A DNA stretch of 64,000 nt from contig NZ_JASMRU010000003.1 of NCBI RefSeq assembly GCF_030462585.1, positions 98,852 through 162,851 on the forward strand, given 5' to 3'. The notes below the pieces were generated by a model. That model saw only the letters and a list, made by a program, of their open reading frames with translations. It did no database searches and had not been told where the DNA came from. Below are positions 20,754 through 30,838 of the stretch, in pieces. Source of the DNA: Pseudomonas sp. CAN1 (lineage in GTDB: Bacteria > Pseudomonadota > Gammaproteobacteria > Pseudomonadales > Pseudomonadaceae). The first letter of the stretch is position 1, and each line of letters begins with the position of its first letter. Position numbers and translations under genes: made by a program.

Positions 20754-22286
20754 TCAGCCGAACAGCCGGCGCTCTTCCGGATGCGTCCGGCGGCGTACCA
20801 GCGCCCAGACCATCAGCACCGCACTGAGGATCGCCAGCGGCCAGACGCGCCACTTCAGGTAGGGCGTCAGGCCCTGCATCGGGACGACTTCGCCGTGCAG
20901 AACGCCCTGCTGGAACTGCGGAATCTGCACCGCCAGCTTGCCGAACGGGTCGATCAGCGCAGTGACGCCGTTGTTGGTGCCGCGCACCATCCAACGGCCG
21001 GCTTCGAGGGCGCGCATCTGCGCCATCTGCAGGTGCTGCAGCGGGCCGATGGACTTGCCGAACCAGGTGTCGTTGCTGATGGTCAGCAACAGTTGGCTCT
21101 GCGCCGCCAGTTCAGCGGCGAACTCCGGGTAGACCACTTCGTAGCAGATGAACGGCGCCACGCTGTAGCCCTTGGCCTTGAGCAGCGGCTGGTCGGCCGG
21201 GCCGCGGGCAAAGTCGGACATCGGCAGGTCGAAGAAGGCGATCAGCCCGCGCAGCACATCCTGCAGCGGGACGTACTCGCCGAAGGGCACCAGCTTCTGC
21301 TTGAGGTAGTTGCCGCTGCCTTCGCCGACCACGGTGATGCCGTTGTAGTAGCGCACGCCGTCGGTAGTCTTCTCGCGCACCGGCACGCCGGTGATCAACG
21401 CGGCCTTCTTGGCAGTGGCGACGCCGTTGATCATTTCCAGGTAGCCGGTGGCCTGGTCCTTGAGCACGGGCACGGCGGTTTCCGGCCAGACGATCAGGTC
21501 GAAGCCGTTCTGCTCGGCGGTCAGGTCGCGGTACAGCTCCAGCTGGTGGGTGATGGCCTTGGGGTCCCACTTCATTTCCTGGGCGATGTTGCCCTGGATG
21601 GCAGCGACCTTGAGCGGCGTGCCGGCCGGGGTGGTCCAGGCGTGGCCCTTGTAGAACAGGCCGACGGCCCAGGGCGCGATCAGCAGGAGCAGGCCGGCGA
21701 CCAGGCGGCCGGGGCGGCGGCTCAGCGCCGGGAGGTTGATGATCAGCGCGGCGGAGAGGGCGATGCCGAACGACACTAGCCACACGCCGCCCAGCGGGGC
21801 GAGGCCGGCGAGCGGGCCGTCCAGTTGGCTGTAGCCGGCGTAGAGCCAGGGGAAGCCGGTGAGGAACCAGCTGCGGAACAGCTCCAGCACCACCCACAGG
21901 GCGGCGAACGCCAGGGCGTCACTGACCGGAGCGTTGTTGCGGCGGAAGAACTTCGCCCAGACCCAGGCCGGCAGGCCGAAGAAGAACGCCACGCCAGCGC
22001 TGAAGCCGATCACCAGGAAGGCGGCGAGCGGCCCGGAGGCGCCGCCGAAGTCGTGGATGCTGAAGTAGATCCAGCTGGTGCCGGCGATGAAGGCGCCAAA
22101 GCCGTACCACCAACCACGCCACAGCGCCGAGCGCGGGGTCGTGCCGCGCAGGCCGAGGTAGAACAGGGCCAGCGACAGCACCGCCAGCGGCCAGTAGCCG
22201 TACGGGGCCAGGGTCAGCGGCGTGAGCGCGCCGGCGGCCAGGGCGAGCAAATGGCCTGGCAGGCCGGGGCGGGTGATCCAGCGCAT
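20754..22286 (-). CDS. lnt: Apolipoprotein N-acyltransferase
   Basis: Inner-membrane enzyme that adds the third acyl chain to the lipidated cysteine of lipoproteins before Lol sorting. The 510-residue protein has N-terminal membrane helices (GHLLALAAGALTPL) and a periplasmic nitrilase-type domain. The catalytic triad is visible: Glu269 in WPETAVP, Lys331 in QKLVPFGEY and Cys381 in FICYEVVYPE. AAGGA precedes the ATG at 22286. It is usually just downstream of corC; here 421 bases of repeats separate them. Confidence 0.97.
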   Translation of the reverse strand: MRWITRPGLPGHLLALAAGALTPLTLAPYGYWPLAVLSLALFYLGLRGTTPRSALWRGWWYGFGAFIAGTSWIYFSIHDFGGASGPLAAFLVIGFSAGVAFFFGLPAWVWAKFFRRNNAPVSDALAFAALWVVLELFRSWFLTGFPWLYAGYSQLDGPLAGLAPLGGVWLVSFGIALSAALIINLPALSRRPGRLVAGLLLLIAPWAVGLFYKGHAWTTPAGTPLKVAAIQGNIAQEMKWDPKAITHQLELYRDLTAEQNGFDLIVWPETAVPVLKDQATGYLEMINGVATAKKAALITGVPVREKTTDGVRYYNGITVVGEGSGNYLKQKLVPFGEYVPLQDVLRGLIAFFDLPMSDFARGPADQPLLKAKGYSVAPFICYEVVYPEFAAELAAQSQLLLTISNDTWFGKSIGPLQHLQMAQMRALEAGRWMVRGTNNGVTALIDPFGKLAVQIPQFQQGVLHGEVVPMQGLTPYLKWRVWPLAILSAVLMVWALVRRRTHPEERRLFG

Positions 22287-22439
22287 CGGGAATCCTTGTG
22301 GCGGTTAAGCGATGCGCAAGAGTAATGGAGAGATGAACGGTAGGCTATGGGGATGCAAGCCAAAAGCCATGAGCTGACTGCGGCGGGATGTTGCAGGGCA
22401 GGGAGGGTTTGGGTGTGGGAATTATCCGGAGGGATACAC

Positions 22440-22696
22440 GCAAGCCTGTAGGAGCAACTGACTTCTTCTGAAAGTCTCTGCCGGGGTTTTCCCTCTCCCT
22501 AACCCTCTCCCTGAAGGGAGAGGGGACTGAACGGCATCAAGCGGAACTCCGTGCCTCCCGGCCATGCCTGGCGGCTCCCTCTCCCTTCGGAGCGGGGCGC
22601 GCAGCCAGGGCGGGGGAGAGGGCAGATCCCAACGCAGGACTATCTGGTAGGAGCGGACTGGGTCCGCGATCGCGGGCATGGCCCGCTCCTACAGGG
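22440..22696. repeat. Repeat-filled gap between corC and lnt
   Basis: The 421-base gap 22287-22707 holds no gene. It contains CTCTCCC...GGGAGAGGG stems (about 22490-22530 and 22578-22622) and GTAGGAGCGGAC-type units (partial at 22447, inverted pair at about 22646-22696). The same CCCTCTCCC family recurs near 47.4 and 48.9 kb. Confidence 0.8.
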
Positions 22697-22707
22697 TGCG
22701 CGGTGGC

Positions 22708-23547
22708 TCAGTCCTGCAGCGGGGTCAGGCGCAGCAGGTGCAGCCGGCGGCTGTCCGCGTTGAGCACGCGGAAGCGGAAGCCGCCCAGTTCGGTGGTCTC
22801 GTTGCGCTTGGGCAGGTGGCCGAAGGCGCTCATCACCACGCCGCCGACGGTATCGAATTCCTCGTCGGAGAAGTCCGCGCCGAAGAAGTCGTTGAAGGCC
22901 TCCACCGGGGTCAGCGCCTTGACGATGAAGTCACCGCTGGGCAGCGGCTTGATGTAGCTGTCTTCCTCGACGTCGTGTTCGTCCTCGATGTCGCCGACGA
23001 TCTGCTCCAGCACGTCCTCGATGGTCACCAGCCCGGCGACGCCGCCGTACTCGTCGATGACGATGGCCATGTGGTTACGGTTGGCGCGGAACTCGCGCAG
23101 CAGCACGTTCAGGCGCTTGGACTCGGGCACGAAGGTGGCCGGGCGCAGCAGGTCCTTGATGTTGAAGGCGTGATTCTGGTCGTGAAGGACCAGCGGCAGC
23201 AGGTCCTTGGCCAGCAGCACGCCCATGATGTCGTCCAGGCTCTCGCCGATCACCGGATAGCGCGAGTGCGCCGCTTCGATGATGGCGGGGAGGAAGTCGA
23301 CGGGCTTCTGCGTCGACTTGATGGAGATCATCTGCGAACGCGGGATCATGATGTCGCGAACCTGGAGGTCCGCTACCTGGATCGCGCCTTCGACTATGGC
23401 CAGCGCTTCGCTGTCCAGCAGCTTGTTGTCATGGGCTTCGCGCAGGAGTTCAAGCAGCTCCTGGCGGTTTCTCGGCTCATGGGCAAAAGCCTGGGTGATC
23501 TTGTCCAACCACGACTTGTGCCCATTGCTCGATCGGTCTTCGCTCAT
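22708..23547 (-). CDS. corC: CorC/YbeX family CBS-domain protein
   Basis: Cytosolic protein of 279 residues with two CBS domains (about 70-195; VRDIMIPRSQM and EYGGVAGLVTIEDVLEQIVG) and a CorC_HlyC C-terminal domain. It has been linked to magnesium/cobalt efflux and, in E. coli, to ribosome metabolism with YbeY. It has no membrane segment. AAGGA precedes the ATG. It follows ybeY by 20 bases in the phoH-ybeY-corC order. Confidence 0.93.
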   Translation of the reverse strand: MSEDRSSNGHKSWLDKITQAFAHEPRNRQELLELLREAHDNKLLDSEALAIVEGAIQVADLQVRDIMIPRSQMISIKSTQKPVDFLPAIIEAAHSRYPVIGESLDDIMGVLLAKDLLPLVLHDQNHAFNIKDLLRPATFVPESKRLNVLLREFRANRNHMAIVIDEYGGVAGLVTIEDVLEQIVGDIEDEHDVEEDSYIKPLPSGDFIVKALTPVEAFNDFFGADFSDEEFDTVGGVVMSAFGHLPKRNETTELGGFRFRVLNADSRRLHLLRLTPLQD

Positions 23548-23567
23548 CTTTCCTTGCTCGTTGGCTT

Positions 23568-24029
23568 TTATTCTTCGTCGGCCGCGTACGGGTCGGGGTG
23601 ACCCAATTCAGCCAGCAATTCGCGTTCCAAGCCTTCCATTTCCTCGGCTTCGGCATCTTCGATGTGATCGTAGCCGAGCAGATGGAGACAGCCATGGATG
23701 ACCAGGTGGGCCCAGTGGGCCTCGGCGGACTTGCCCTGTTCGGCGGCTTCGCGGGTGACTACGGGGGCGCAGATCACCAGGTCGCCGAGCAGCGGGATGT
23801 CCAGCAGTTCATCGGGAACGTCGGCGGGGAAGGACAGTACGTTGGTGGCGTAGTCCTTGTGTCGCCAGGTCTTGTTCAGTTCGCGCCCTTCAGGTTCGTC
23901 CACCAGGCGGATGGTCAGTTCCGAATCATTCTGGCGCTGACGCAGGGCCAGTTCGCACCATTTTCGAAACTGCGCTTCGCTGGGCAGGCCAGGCGCTTCG
24001 GAGGCCAGCTGCAGGTCCAGTTCAAGCAT
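23568..24029 (-). CDS. ybeY: Endoribonuclease YbeY
   Basis: Zinc-dependent RNase involved in 16S rRNA 3-prime maturation and 70S quality control. The 153-residue protein has the metal site His112, His116 and His122 in [11 protein letters not shown], and the ATNVLSFP segment. The start overlaps the end of phoH by 8 bases, so the two are coupled. Confidence 0.96.
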   Translation of the reverse strand: MLELDLQLASEAPGLPSEAQFRKWCELALRQRQNDSELTIRLVDEPEGRELNKTWRHKDYATNVLSFPADVPDELLDIPLLGDLVICAPVVTREAAEQGKSAEAHWAHLVIHGCLHLLGYDHIEDAEAEEMEGLERELLAELGHPDPYAADEE

Positions 24030-25053
24030 GCTTGTTGCCCTGGCCTTCGGCGTTGCCGTGCAGACGGTTCTCGTAGTTGTCGTAGGCGTCGACGATGCGC
24101 TGCACCAGCGGGTGGCGCACGACGTCCTTGGACTTGAAGTGGGTGAAGCTGATGCCGGGCACGTCGCGCAGCACTTCCATCACGTGCTTGAGGCCCGAGC
24201 GCGTGCCCTTGGGCAGGTCGACCTGGGTGACGTCGCCGGTGATCACCGCGGTGGAGCCGAAGCCGATCCGGGTGAGGAACATCTTCATCTGTTCCATCGT
24301 GGTGTTCTGGCTTTCGTCGAGGATGATGAAGCTGTTGCTCAGCGTGCGGCCGCGCATGTAGGCCAGCGGCGCGACTTCGATCACCTGGCGTTCGATCAGC
24401 TTGGCCACGGTCTCGAAGCCGAGCATCTCGTACAGCGCGTCGTACAGTGGGCGCAGGTAGGGGTCGATCTTCTGCGACAGGTCGCCGGGCAGGAAGCCGA
24501 GTTTCTCGCCGGCCTCGACTGCCGGGCGCACCAGCAGGATGCGGCGAATCTGCTCGCGCTCCAGGGCGTCCACGGCGCAGGCCACGGCAAGGTAGGTCTT
24601 GCCGGTGCCGGCCGGGCCGATGCCGAAGTTGATGTCGTGGTCGAGGATCGCCTTGACGTAGCGCTGCTGGTTGGCGCCGCGCGGGCGGATGTGCGCCTGG
24701 CGGGTCTTGAGCGTTACCAGCGGGCCGACGGGCTCGACGGCGAGGTCTTCCAGGCCGGACTCCTGCAGGAACAGGTGGACCATGTCGGGGGTCAGCTCGG
24801 TGCCGTTCTGCACTTCGCGGTAGAGGCGCTTGAGCAGGTTTTCGGCCGCTTGGGTGCGCTCGGCGTCACCGACCAGTTCGAACTGGTTGCCGCGGTTGCG
24901 GATCTCGATGCCGAGGCGCTTCTCGATCTGGTGCAGGTGTTCGTCGAACTGACCGCACAGGTTGGCGAAGCTGCGGGCCTCGAAGGGCTCGAGCATGAAA
25001 CGATGGATATCCAGGGGGGCGTTCAAGGTGTTGTCTAAGTCGCCGTGCTGCAA
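24022..25053 (-). CDS. ybeZ: PhoH-like ATPase YbeZ
   Basis: Cytosolic PhoH-family ATPase that works with YbeY in rRNA and ribosome metabolism. The Walker A motif is GPAGTGKT with Lys152, then [19 protein letters not shown], and ILDESQNTT as Walker B. The frame has no early ATG. A TTG at 25053 gives 343 residues, but a TTG at 25026 would give [10 protein letters not shown], which looks like the usual family N-terminus, so the start is uncertain. It is also annotated phoH. Confidence 0.93.
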   Translation of the reverse strand: MQHGDLDNTLNAPLDIHRFMLEPFEARSFANLCGQFDEHLHQIEKRLGIEIRNRGNQFELVGDAERTQAAENLLKRLYREVQNGTELTPDMVHLFLQESGLEDLAVEPVGPLVTLKTRQAHIRPRGANQQRYVKAILDHDINFGIGPAGTGKTYLAVACAVDALEREQIRRILLVRPAVEAGEKLGFLPGDLSQKIDPYLRPLYDALYEMLGFETVAKLIERQVIEVAPLAYMRGRTLSNSFIILDESQNTTMEQMKMFLTRIGFGSTAVITGDVTQVDLPKGTRSGLKHVMEVLRDVPGISFTHFKSKDVVRHPLVQRIVDAYDNYENRLHGNAEGQGNKHA

Positions 25054-25151
25054 AGGGAGTTGGTCGAAGAATAACCCCAGGCGACTGAGTACGAAAGTTC
25101 AGTCGCCATCGGGATCGTCAACGGTCGGTTGTCAGTGACGTGTTTCCACAG

Positions 25152-26489
25152 TCAGTGAAGCGCTTCCACCAGGGTGGCACGCAGGGAGTTGGGCAGTGCT
25201 TCGTAGATTTCCACGTCGACGAACTGGCCGATCAGGCGCGGGTTGTCGCAGCGGAAGTTGACCACGCGGTTGTTCTCGGTGCGGCCCTGCAGCTGGCCAG
25301 GGTCGCGCTTGGCGTAGTCAGTGACGAGGATGCGCTGAATGGTGCCGACCATCCGTCGGCTGATCTCGAAGCCCTGGTGATTGAGGCGGCTGTTGAGCGT
25401 CAGCAGGCGCTGCTTCTTCACTTCGTCCGGGGTGTCGTCCACCAGGTCGGCAGCCGGTGTGCCCGGGCGCGAGCTGTAGATGAAGGAGAAGGAGTAGTCG
25501 AAGCCGACATTCTCCACCAGCTTCAGGGTCTGCTCGAAGTCCTTCTCGGTCTCGCCGGGGAAGCCGATGATGAAGTCCGAACTGATGCAGATGTCCGGCA
25601 CCGCGGCCTTCAGCTTGCGGATGCGCGACTTGAACTCCAGCGCCGTGTGGTTGCGCTTCATCGCCGCCAGGATGCGGTCGGAGCCGGCCTGCACCGGCAG
25701 GTGGACGAACTTCACCAGCTGCGGCACTTCGGCGTGGGCGGCGATCAGCGAGTCGGAGAATTCCAGCGGGTGCGAGGTGGTGTAGCGGATGCGCTCGATG
25801 CCATCGACCTCGGCCACCACGCGGATCAGCTCGGCAAAGTCGGCGATGCGTCCGTCATGGGTCGGGCCGCGGTAGCCGTTGACGTTCTGGCCGAGCAGGG
25901 TGACTTCCTTCACGCCGTTCTCGGCCAGGTGGATCACCTCGGCGAGCACATCATCGAACGGCCGGCTGACTTCCTCGCCGCGGGTGTAGGGCACCACGCA
26001 GAAGGTGCAGTACTTGCTGCAACCTTCCATCACCGAGACGAAGGCGGTGGGGCCGTCGACGCGGGGCTCGGGCAGGCGGTCGAACTTCTCGATCTCCGGG
26101 AAGGACACGTCCACCTGCGGTTTGCGCGTGGTGCGGGCGGCGTCAATCATCTCCGGCAGGCGGTGCAGGGTTTGCGGGCCGAACACCACGTCGACGTAGG
26201 GTGCGCGCTCGCGAATCGCCGCGCCTTCCTGGCTGGCCACGCAGCCACCGACGCCGATCACCAGGTTCGGGTTCTGCTGCTTCAGCGTGCGCCAGGCGCC
26301 CAGCTCGGAGAACACCTTCTCCTGGGCCTTCTCGCGGATCGAACAGGTGTTGAGCAGGATGACGTCGGCGTCTTCGGCCTTCTCGGTGATTTCCATGGCC
26401 TGGTGCTCACCCAGCAGGTCGGCCATGCGCGAGCTGTCGTACTCGTTCATCTGGCAGCCGTGGGTCTGGATGAAAAGCTTCTTGGCCAT
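25152..26489 (-). CDS. miaB: tRNA-2-methylthio-N6-dimethylallyladenosine synthase
   Basis: Radical-SAM methylthiotransferase that modifies i6A37 of tRNAs reading UNN codons. The 445-residue protein has the auxiliary-cluster cysteines Cys12, Cys49 and Cys83 and the radical-SAM triad Cys157, Cys161, Cys164 (CSKYCTFC), positions matching E. coli. A C-terminal TRAM domain ends at residue 445. A TATAAT box stands 37 bases before the start. Confidence 0.98.
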   Translation of the reverse strand: MAKKLFIQTHGCQMNEYDSSRMADLLGEHQAMEITEKAEDADVILLNTCSIREKAQEKVFSELGAWRTLKQQNPNLVIGVGGCVASQEGAAIRERAPYVDVVFGPQTLHRLPEMIDAARTTRKPQVDVSFPEIEKFDRLPEPRVDGPTAFVSVMEGCSKYCTFCVVPYTRGEEVSRPFDDVLAEVIHLAENGVKEVTLLGQNVNGYRGPTHDGRIADFAELIRVVAEVDGIERIRYTTSHPLEFSDSLIAAHAEVPQLVKFVHLPVQAGSDRILAAMKRNHTALEFKSRIRKLKAAVPDICISSDFIIGFPGETEKDFEQTLKLVENVGFDYSFSFIYSSRPGTPAADLVDDTPDEVKKQRLLTLNSRLNHQGFEISRRMVGTIQRILVTDYAKRDPGQLQGRTENNRVVNFRCDNPRLIGQFVDVEIYEALPNSLRATLVEALH

Positions 26490-26525
26490 GGAACCTGTCT
26501 TGTTCTGGTTAAAAAATGACCGCGC

Positions 26526-26531
26526 ATTATA
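26526..26531 (-). promoter_or_regulatory. Likely -10 box for miaB
   Basis: Perfect TATAAT on the minus strand, 37 bases upstream of the miaB ATG. The -35 element is weak (TGGTAG at 17-base spacing). Confidence 0.55.
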
Positions 26532-26625
26532 AGCCCCGAGGCAGGTGTCTACCAGCGGCGGGCTTGAAGCGCGGCTCTCTGTGCTATGCTGCGTGCCCTT
26601 TTTGCAAAGCTGTCATCCTTCGTTC

Positions 26626-26958
26626 ATGAGCAAGCGCGAGAACCCGATCTACAAGGTGGTCTTCCTCAACCAGGGCCAGGTGTACGAGATGTACGCCAAG
26701 CAGATCTACCAGAGCGATCTGTGGGGCTTCCTGGAGATCGAGGAGTTCGTCTTCGGCGAGCGCACCCAGGTGGTGGTGGACCCCAGCGAGGAGAAGCTCA
26801 AGGCGCAGTTCGACGGCGTCATCCGCAGCTTCGTGCCCCTGCATTCGATCATCCGCATCGACGAAGTGGAGCGCCTGGGCACCGCGAAGATCAGCGACGC
26901 CAAGCCCAGCGGCAACGTGATGCCGTTCCCCATGCCGATGCCGGATAAGAACAGCTGA
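26626..26958 (+). CDS. DUF1820 family protein
   Basis: A 110-residue cytosolic protein found beside miaB in Pseudomonas; function unknown. Family segments are NPIYKVVFLNQGQVYE, GFLEIEEFVFGE and FVPLHSIIRIDEVE, with a Met/Pro-rich tail (NVMPFPMPMPD). The ATG at 26626 is chosen because MSKRENPIYK fits the family; the frame is open further upstream. It is divergent from miaB with a 136-base shared promoter region. Confidence 0.9.
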   Translation: MSKRENPIYKVVFLNQGQVYEMYAKQIYQSDLWGFLEIEEFVFGERTQVVVDPSEEKLKAQFDGVIRSFVPLHSIIRIDEVERLGTAKISDAKPSGNVMPFPMPMPDKNS

Positions 26959-26964
26959 AGGCTT

Positions 26965-27043
26965 CAGGCGGCAGGCTGCAGGCGAAAAGAAAGAGCTGGA
27001 GCCTTGCGTGGCGCCCAAGCTCTTGGCCTGTAGCCTGTAGCCG
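26965..27043. terminator. Nested inverted repeat after the DUF1820 gene
   Basis: Outer arms GGCAGGCTGCAGGC and GCCTGTAGCCTGTAGCC pair imperfectly; an inner stem AAGAGCT / AGCTCTT is perfect. It fills the gap between the convergent DUF1820 and Sel1-repeat genes and probably ends both transcripts. Confidence 0.65.
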
Positions 27044-27046
27044 CTC

Positions 27047-27589
27047 TCAGGGCAGCGGCGAGAACGGCGAGTTGCCGGCGGTCTGCAGTTCGATCAGGTA
27101 GTTGCGGAAGATCTGCCCGAGCACCTTGGTGGCGATGTCCAGCTCGTCCTTGTTCATCTGCTCGGCGACCAGGTCGGCGCTGTCCATGGCGTCTTCGGCG
27201 CCGTTGACCGCGGCCATCTTCAGCACGATGTAGGCCTGTACGTTGTTGGCCTTCACGCCTTCGCCACGGAAGAACATGGTGCCCAGGCGCAGCTGTGCGT
27301 CAGCGTGGCCTTGCAGCGAAGCCTTTTCGTACCAGTGCAGGGCGGCCTGGAAGTCGCGCGGCGCGCGTTCACCGGTGTAGAAGAACTCCCCCAGTTCGAA
27401 CTGGGCCTGCGCATCGCCGCTGTTGGCGGCCTGCTGGCAACTGGCGAGGGCCTGCTGCAACTGTTCGGGCACGGTGTTCAGGGTGCAGCGTCCGGTGGCT
27501 GGAATCAGCAGCGAGTTGCCGCCCGCCTGAGTGAACAGGGGCAGCGCAAGCAGCAGGCAGCCCAGCAGGGCGCGACCGGAACGGTACAT
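27047..27589 (-). CDS. Sel1/TPR-repeat exported protein
   Basis: With the ATG at 27589 the protein has 180 residues and a signal peptide (GCLLLALPLFTQAGG). Sel1-like helical repeats follow: GDAQAQFELGEFFYTGE, DFQAALHWYEKASLQG and HADAQLRLGTMFFRGEG. Such repeats mediate protein contacts in the periplasm. Two cysteines early in the mature part (RCTLN and ASCQQ) may form a disulfide. No specific role is known. Confidence 0.83.
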   Translation of the reverse strand: MYRSGRALLGCLLLALPLFTQAGGNSLLIPATGRCTLNTVPEQLQQALASCQQAANSGDAQAQFELGEFFYTGERAPRDFQAALHWYEKASLQGHADAQLRLGTMFFRGEGVKANNVQAYIVLKMAAVNGAEDAMDSADLVAEQMNKDELDIATKVLGQIFRNYLIELQTAGNSPFSPLP

Positions 27590-27783
27590 GGGGGACAACG
27601 GCCTCCAGAATCGAGGGCGGGCATGGCCCGGCCAGCGAAATGCGCCGGCCTTCACATTATGAAATAAGCAGGCGCTTCCTTACAAAGTCTTTACCTTCTT
27701 TTCTGTTCTTTCGTCAGAAGGCAGCGACAGCGGATGCTCGGCGTAAAGTACGAATAAAGCGCTGAAAGTACCAGCGCAGAGCG

Positions 27784-27807
27784 GAAGGCGCCCGGATGGG
27801 CGCCTTC
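27784..27807 (-). terminator. Hairpin after hemL
   Basis: Perfect 10-bp stem GAAGGCGCCC / GGGCGCCTTC with a 4-base loop, 23 bases past the hemL stop. There is no T-run on the minus strand. The rest of the 240-base gap 27590-27829 shows no gene. Confidence 0.6.
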
Positions 27808-27829
27808 GCGAGGGTGCCGCCTGGCGCAG

Positions 27830-29116
27830 TTACTTCAGCGCGGCGAAGGCGCGCTCGGCGGCGTCCAGAGTCAGCTTCAGCTCGGTTTCGCCGTGGGCGA
27901 TGGAGGTGAAGCCGGCCTCGAAGGCGCTCGGCGCGAGGTAGACTCCAGCGTCCAGCATCAGGTGGAAGAAGCGCTTGAAGCGTTCCGCATCGCTGGTCAT
28001 CACGTCATCGAAGGTGACGATGGCATCGGCGCCGGTGAAGTACAGGCCGAACATCGCGGCGCCCGCCTGGGTGGTCACGAACGGAATACCGGCAGCGTCG
28101 GCGCGCTCCTGCAGGCCCTGCAGCATGCGGGTGGTGTAGGTGGTCAGCTCGTCGTGGAAGCCGGCGCGGCTGATCAGGCGCAGGGTGGTCAGGCCGGCGG
28201 CCATGGCCAGCGGGTTACCTGACAGGGTACCGGCCTGGTAGACCGGGCCGAGCGGGGAGATCTGCTCCATGATCTCGCGCTTGCCACCGAAGGCGCCCAC
28301 CGGCATGCCGCCGCCGATGATCTTGCCGAAGGTCGACAGGTCCGGGATGATGCCGTAGTGCGCCTGGGCGCCGCCCAGGGCCACGCGGAAGCCGGTCATC
28401 ACTTCGTCGAAGATCAGCACCACGCCGTGCTTGTCGCACAGGCTGCGCAGGCCTTCGAGGAAGCCCGGCGCCGGCGGCACGCAGTTCATGTTGCCGGCGA
28501 CCGGCTCGACGATGATGCAGGCCACGTCCTTGCCGACTTCGGCCAGGGTCTTCTCGACGGCGGCGATGTCGTTGTAGGGCAGGGTCAGGGTGTGTTTGGC
28601 GAAGGCTGCCGGCACGCCCGGGGAGTTCGGTACGCCGAAGGTCAGGGCGCCGGAGCCGGCTTTTACCAGCAGGCTGTCCGAGTGACCGTGGTAGCAGCCC
28701 TCGAACTTGATGATGCTGTCGCGGCCGGTGTAGCCACGGGCCAGGCGGATGGCGCTCATGGTGGCTTCGGTGCCGGAGCTGACCATGCGCACCATGTCCA
28801 TGGACGGCACCAGGGAGCAGACCAGGTCGGCCATTTCCACTTCCAGCGCGGTCGGCGCGCCGTAGGACAGGCCGTGGTCGAGCTGCTTGCGCACCGCGTC
28901 GAGCACATCCGGGTGGCTGTGGCCGAGGATCATCGGGCCCCAGGAGCCGACGTAGTCGACGTAGCGCTTGTCATCCTCGTCCACCACGTAGGCGCCTTCC
29001 GCGTGCTTGAAGAACAGCGGGGTGCCTCCGACGCTCTTGAACGCGCGCACCGGCGAGTTCACGCCACCGGGGATGTGTTTCTGGGCATTGGCGAAAAGCG
29101 TTTCGGAACGGGACAT
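27830..29116 (-). CDS. hemL: Glutamate-1-semialdehyde 2,1-aminomutase
   Basis: PLP enzyme that makes 5-aminolevulinate for haem and corrinoids by the C5 pathway. The length is 428 residues. The PLP lysine is Lys265 in [25 protein letters not shown] and [15 protein letters not shown] are family marks. GAGG precedes the ATG at 29116. It is the last gene of thiD-thiE-hemL. Confidence 0.98.
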   Translation of the reverse strand: MSRSETLFANAQKHIPGGVNSPVRAFKSVGGTPLFFKHAEGAYVVDEDDKRYVDYVGSWGPMILGHSHPDVLDAVRKQLDHGLSYGAPTALEVEMADLVCSLVPSMDMVRMVSSGTEATMSAIRLARGYTGRDSIIKFEGCYHGHSDSLLVKAGSGALTFGVPNSPGVPAAFAKHTLTLPYNDIAAVEKTLAEVGKDVACIIVEPVAGNMNCVPPAPGFLEGLRSLCDKHGVVLIFDEVMTGFRVALGGAQAHYGIIPDLSTFGKIIGGGMPVGAFGGKREIMEQISPLGPVYQAGTLSGNPLAMAAGLTTLRLISRAGFHDELTTYTTRMLQGLQERADAAGIPFVTTQAGAAMFGLYFTGADAIVTFDDVMTSDAERFKRFFHLMLDAGVYLAPSAFEAGFTSIAHGETELKLTLDAAERAFAALK

Positions 29117-29157
29117 GGTGTACCTCGCGAAGCTGTGAAGGGCCGGGCGCGTGGCGC

Positions 29158-29787
29158 TCAGCGGGTTTCGAAGAGTTGGCTGAAGGCGCGCGCACGCTGT
29201 TCGACTTCGGCCGGAGAGTCGGCGGCGAACAGGGCGTGGATCACGGCGATCATGTCGGCGCCGCGGGCGATCAGCTCGGGCGCGTTATCCAGGGTCACAC
29301 CGCCGATGGCTACCAGCGGCACGTTGAAGCGGGCCTTGGCCTGTTCCAGCAGTTCGACGCTGGCGGCGGAGGCGCCGGGTTTGGTCTGGGAGGCGAAGAA
29401 GCGGCCGAAGGCGACGTAGCTGGCGCCCTCGGCGATGGCTTTTTCGGCCATATCGAGGCTGGCGTGGCAGGTGCCGCCGATGACCGCGTTGCGGCCGAGC
29501 AGGGCGCGGGCGGCGGCCAGCGAGCCGTCGGTCTGCCCCAGGTGCACGCTGACGCCCAGGCGCGCGGCCAGTTCGGCGTCGTCGTTGATCAGCAGCGTGG
29601 CGCCATGGCGTGCGCAAAGCTCGCGCAGCGCCTCGGCTTCGCGCAGGCGGCGCGAGGCGTCGTCGGACTTGTCGCGGTACTGCAGCAGTTTCGCTCCGCC
29701 CTTGAGGGCGGCTTCGACGTAGGGCAGCAGACGGCCGCCGTCGAGCAGCTGGCTGTCGGTGATGGCGTAGAGTCCGCGCAGTTTCAT
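29158..29787 (-). CDS. thiE: Thiamine-phosphate synthase
   Basis: Couples HMP-pyrophosphate and thiazole phosphate to thiamine monophosphate. The ATG at 29787 has GAGG at better spacing than the GTG at 29790 and gives 209 residues. Marks are [12 protein letters not shown] (diphosphate-binding loop), VHLGQTDGS and [13 protein letters not shown]. It lies between thiD and hemL, separated by 45 and 41 bases. Confidence 0.96.
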   Translation of the reverse strand: MKLRGLYAITDSQLLDGGRLLPYVEAALKGGAKLLQYRDKSDDASRRLREAEALRELCARHGATLLINDDAELAARLGVSVHLGQTDGSLAAARALLGRNAVIGGTCHASLDMAEKAIAEGASYVAFGRFFASQTKPGASAASVELLEQAKARFNVPLVAIGGVTLDNAPELIARGADMIAVIHALFAADSPAEVEQRARAFSQLFETR

Positions 29788-29832
29788 CACTACCTCGATT
29801 TCACGCGCCCGCTGCGGCGGGCGCCTTGCGTA

Positions 29833-30630
29833 TTAAGAGCAGAAGTCCAGCGGCAGGCGGCGCGGCACGTACTGGCCGTGGCCGGGCGCTTCCGCGTCGC
29901 GCAGGGTGCGCCAGGTGTAGTCCAGGGCGCTGCGTACCGCGCTTACCAGTTCCTCGCCCAGGGCCAGGCGGCCGGCGAGGGTGCTCGCCAGGGTGCAGCC
30001 CGAACCGTGGTAGCTGCCGGGCAGGCGCTGGCAGGTGAAGGTGTGGCGCTGGCCGTCACGGGTGTACAGGCGATTGTGCACTTCGGATTCGTCGCCGTGG
30101 CCGCCGGTGATCAGCAGGGTCTGTATATAAGGCAGCAGCTTGTCGGCGCATTCGTCCGCCGTGCCTTCGGGCAGTTCGGCGAGGATGCGCGCCTCGGGCA
30201 GGTTAGGCGTGGCCACCGCGGCAATCGGCAGCAGGCGTTCGCGCATGGCGTAGCCGACATCGTCCTTGCCCAGCGAACCGCCGCCGCCGGCGCGCAGTAC
30301 CGGGTCGCAGACCAGCGGGATGCCCGGCAGGGATTGCATGATCTCGACCACCGTGTCGACCATCTGCACCGAGCCGAGCATGCCCAGCTTGACCGCGGCC
30401 ACCGACAGGTCGGCGATCACCGCGTTGGCCTGGGCCAGCACCCATTCGCGGTCGAGCACGCGGAAGTCGGAAACGTTGACGGTATCCTGAACGGTCAGCG
30501 CGGTGACGGCGGGCGCCGCGTGGCAGCCTTGGGCGATCAGGGCTTCGATATCGGCCTGCAGGCCGGCACCGCCACTGGGGTCGTGGCCGGACAGGCAGAG
30601 CACTACGGGTCGGGAGGCAGGTGTTTTCAT
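29833..30630 (-). CDS. thiD: HMP/HMP-phosphate kinase
   Basis: Phosphorylates hydroxymethylpyrimidine twice in thiamine synthesis. From the ATG at 30630 the protein has 265 residues. Marks are SGHDPSGGAGLQADIEA near the start, CDPVLRAGGG and the anion-hole motif GSGCTLAS. It is the first gene of thiD-thiE-hemL and divergent from ladS. Confidence 0.96.
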   Translation of the reverse strand: MKTPASRPVVLCLSGHDPSGGAGLQADIEALIAQGCHAAPAVTALTVQDTVNVSDFRVLDREWVLAQANAVIADLSVAAVKLGMLGSVQMVDTVVEIMQSLPGIPLVCDPVLRAGGGGSLGKDDVGYAMRERLLPIAAVATPNLPEARILAELPEGTADECADKLLPYIQTLLITGGHGDESEVHNRLYTRDGQRHTFTCQRLPGSYHGSGCTLASTLAGRLALGEELVSAVRSALDYTWRTLRDAEAPGHGQYVPRRLPLDFCS

Positions 30631-30838
30631 GGCGCGGGAGCTTATCACCAAAATGCGCCGCTGAGCTGACCGAACGGTCCGATTGGCGCCGCCCGGCCAG
30701 GGCCTGCCCGGATGGTCGAATGCCACGGGGCACAAGGCCTGTGCTAGAGTTCGCCGATTCCAACACAACGCCACCACAGGGCGCCAAAGCGGGAGATGGG
30801 GATCTCCGGCGCGGCTGTCGGCGGCACTGCGGGGCACC

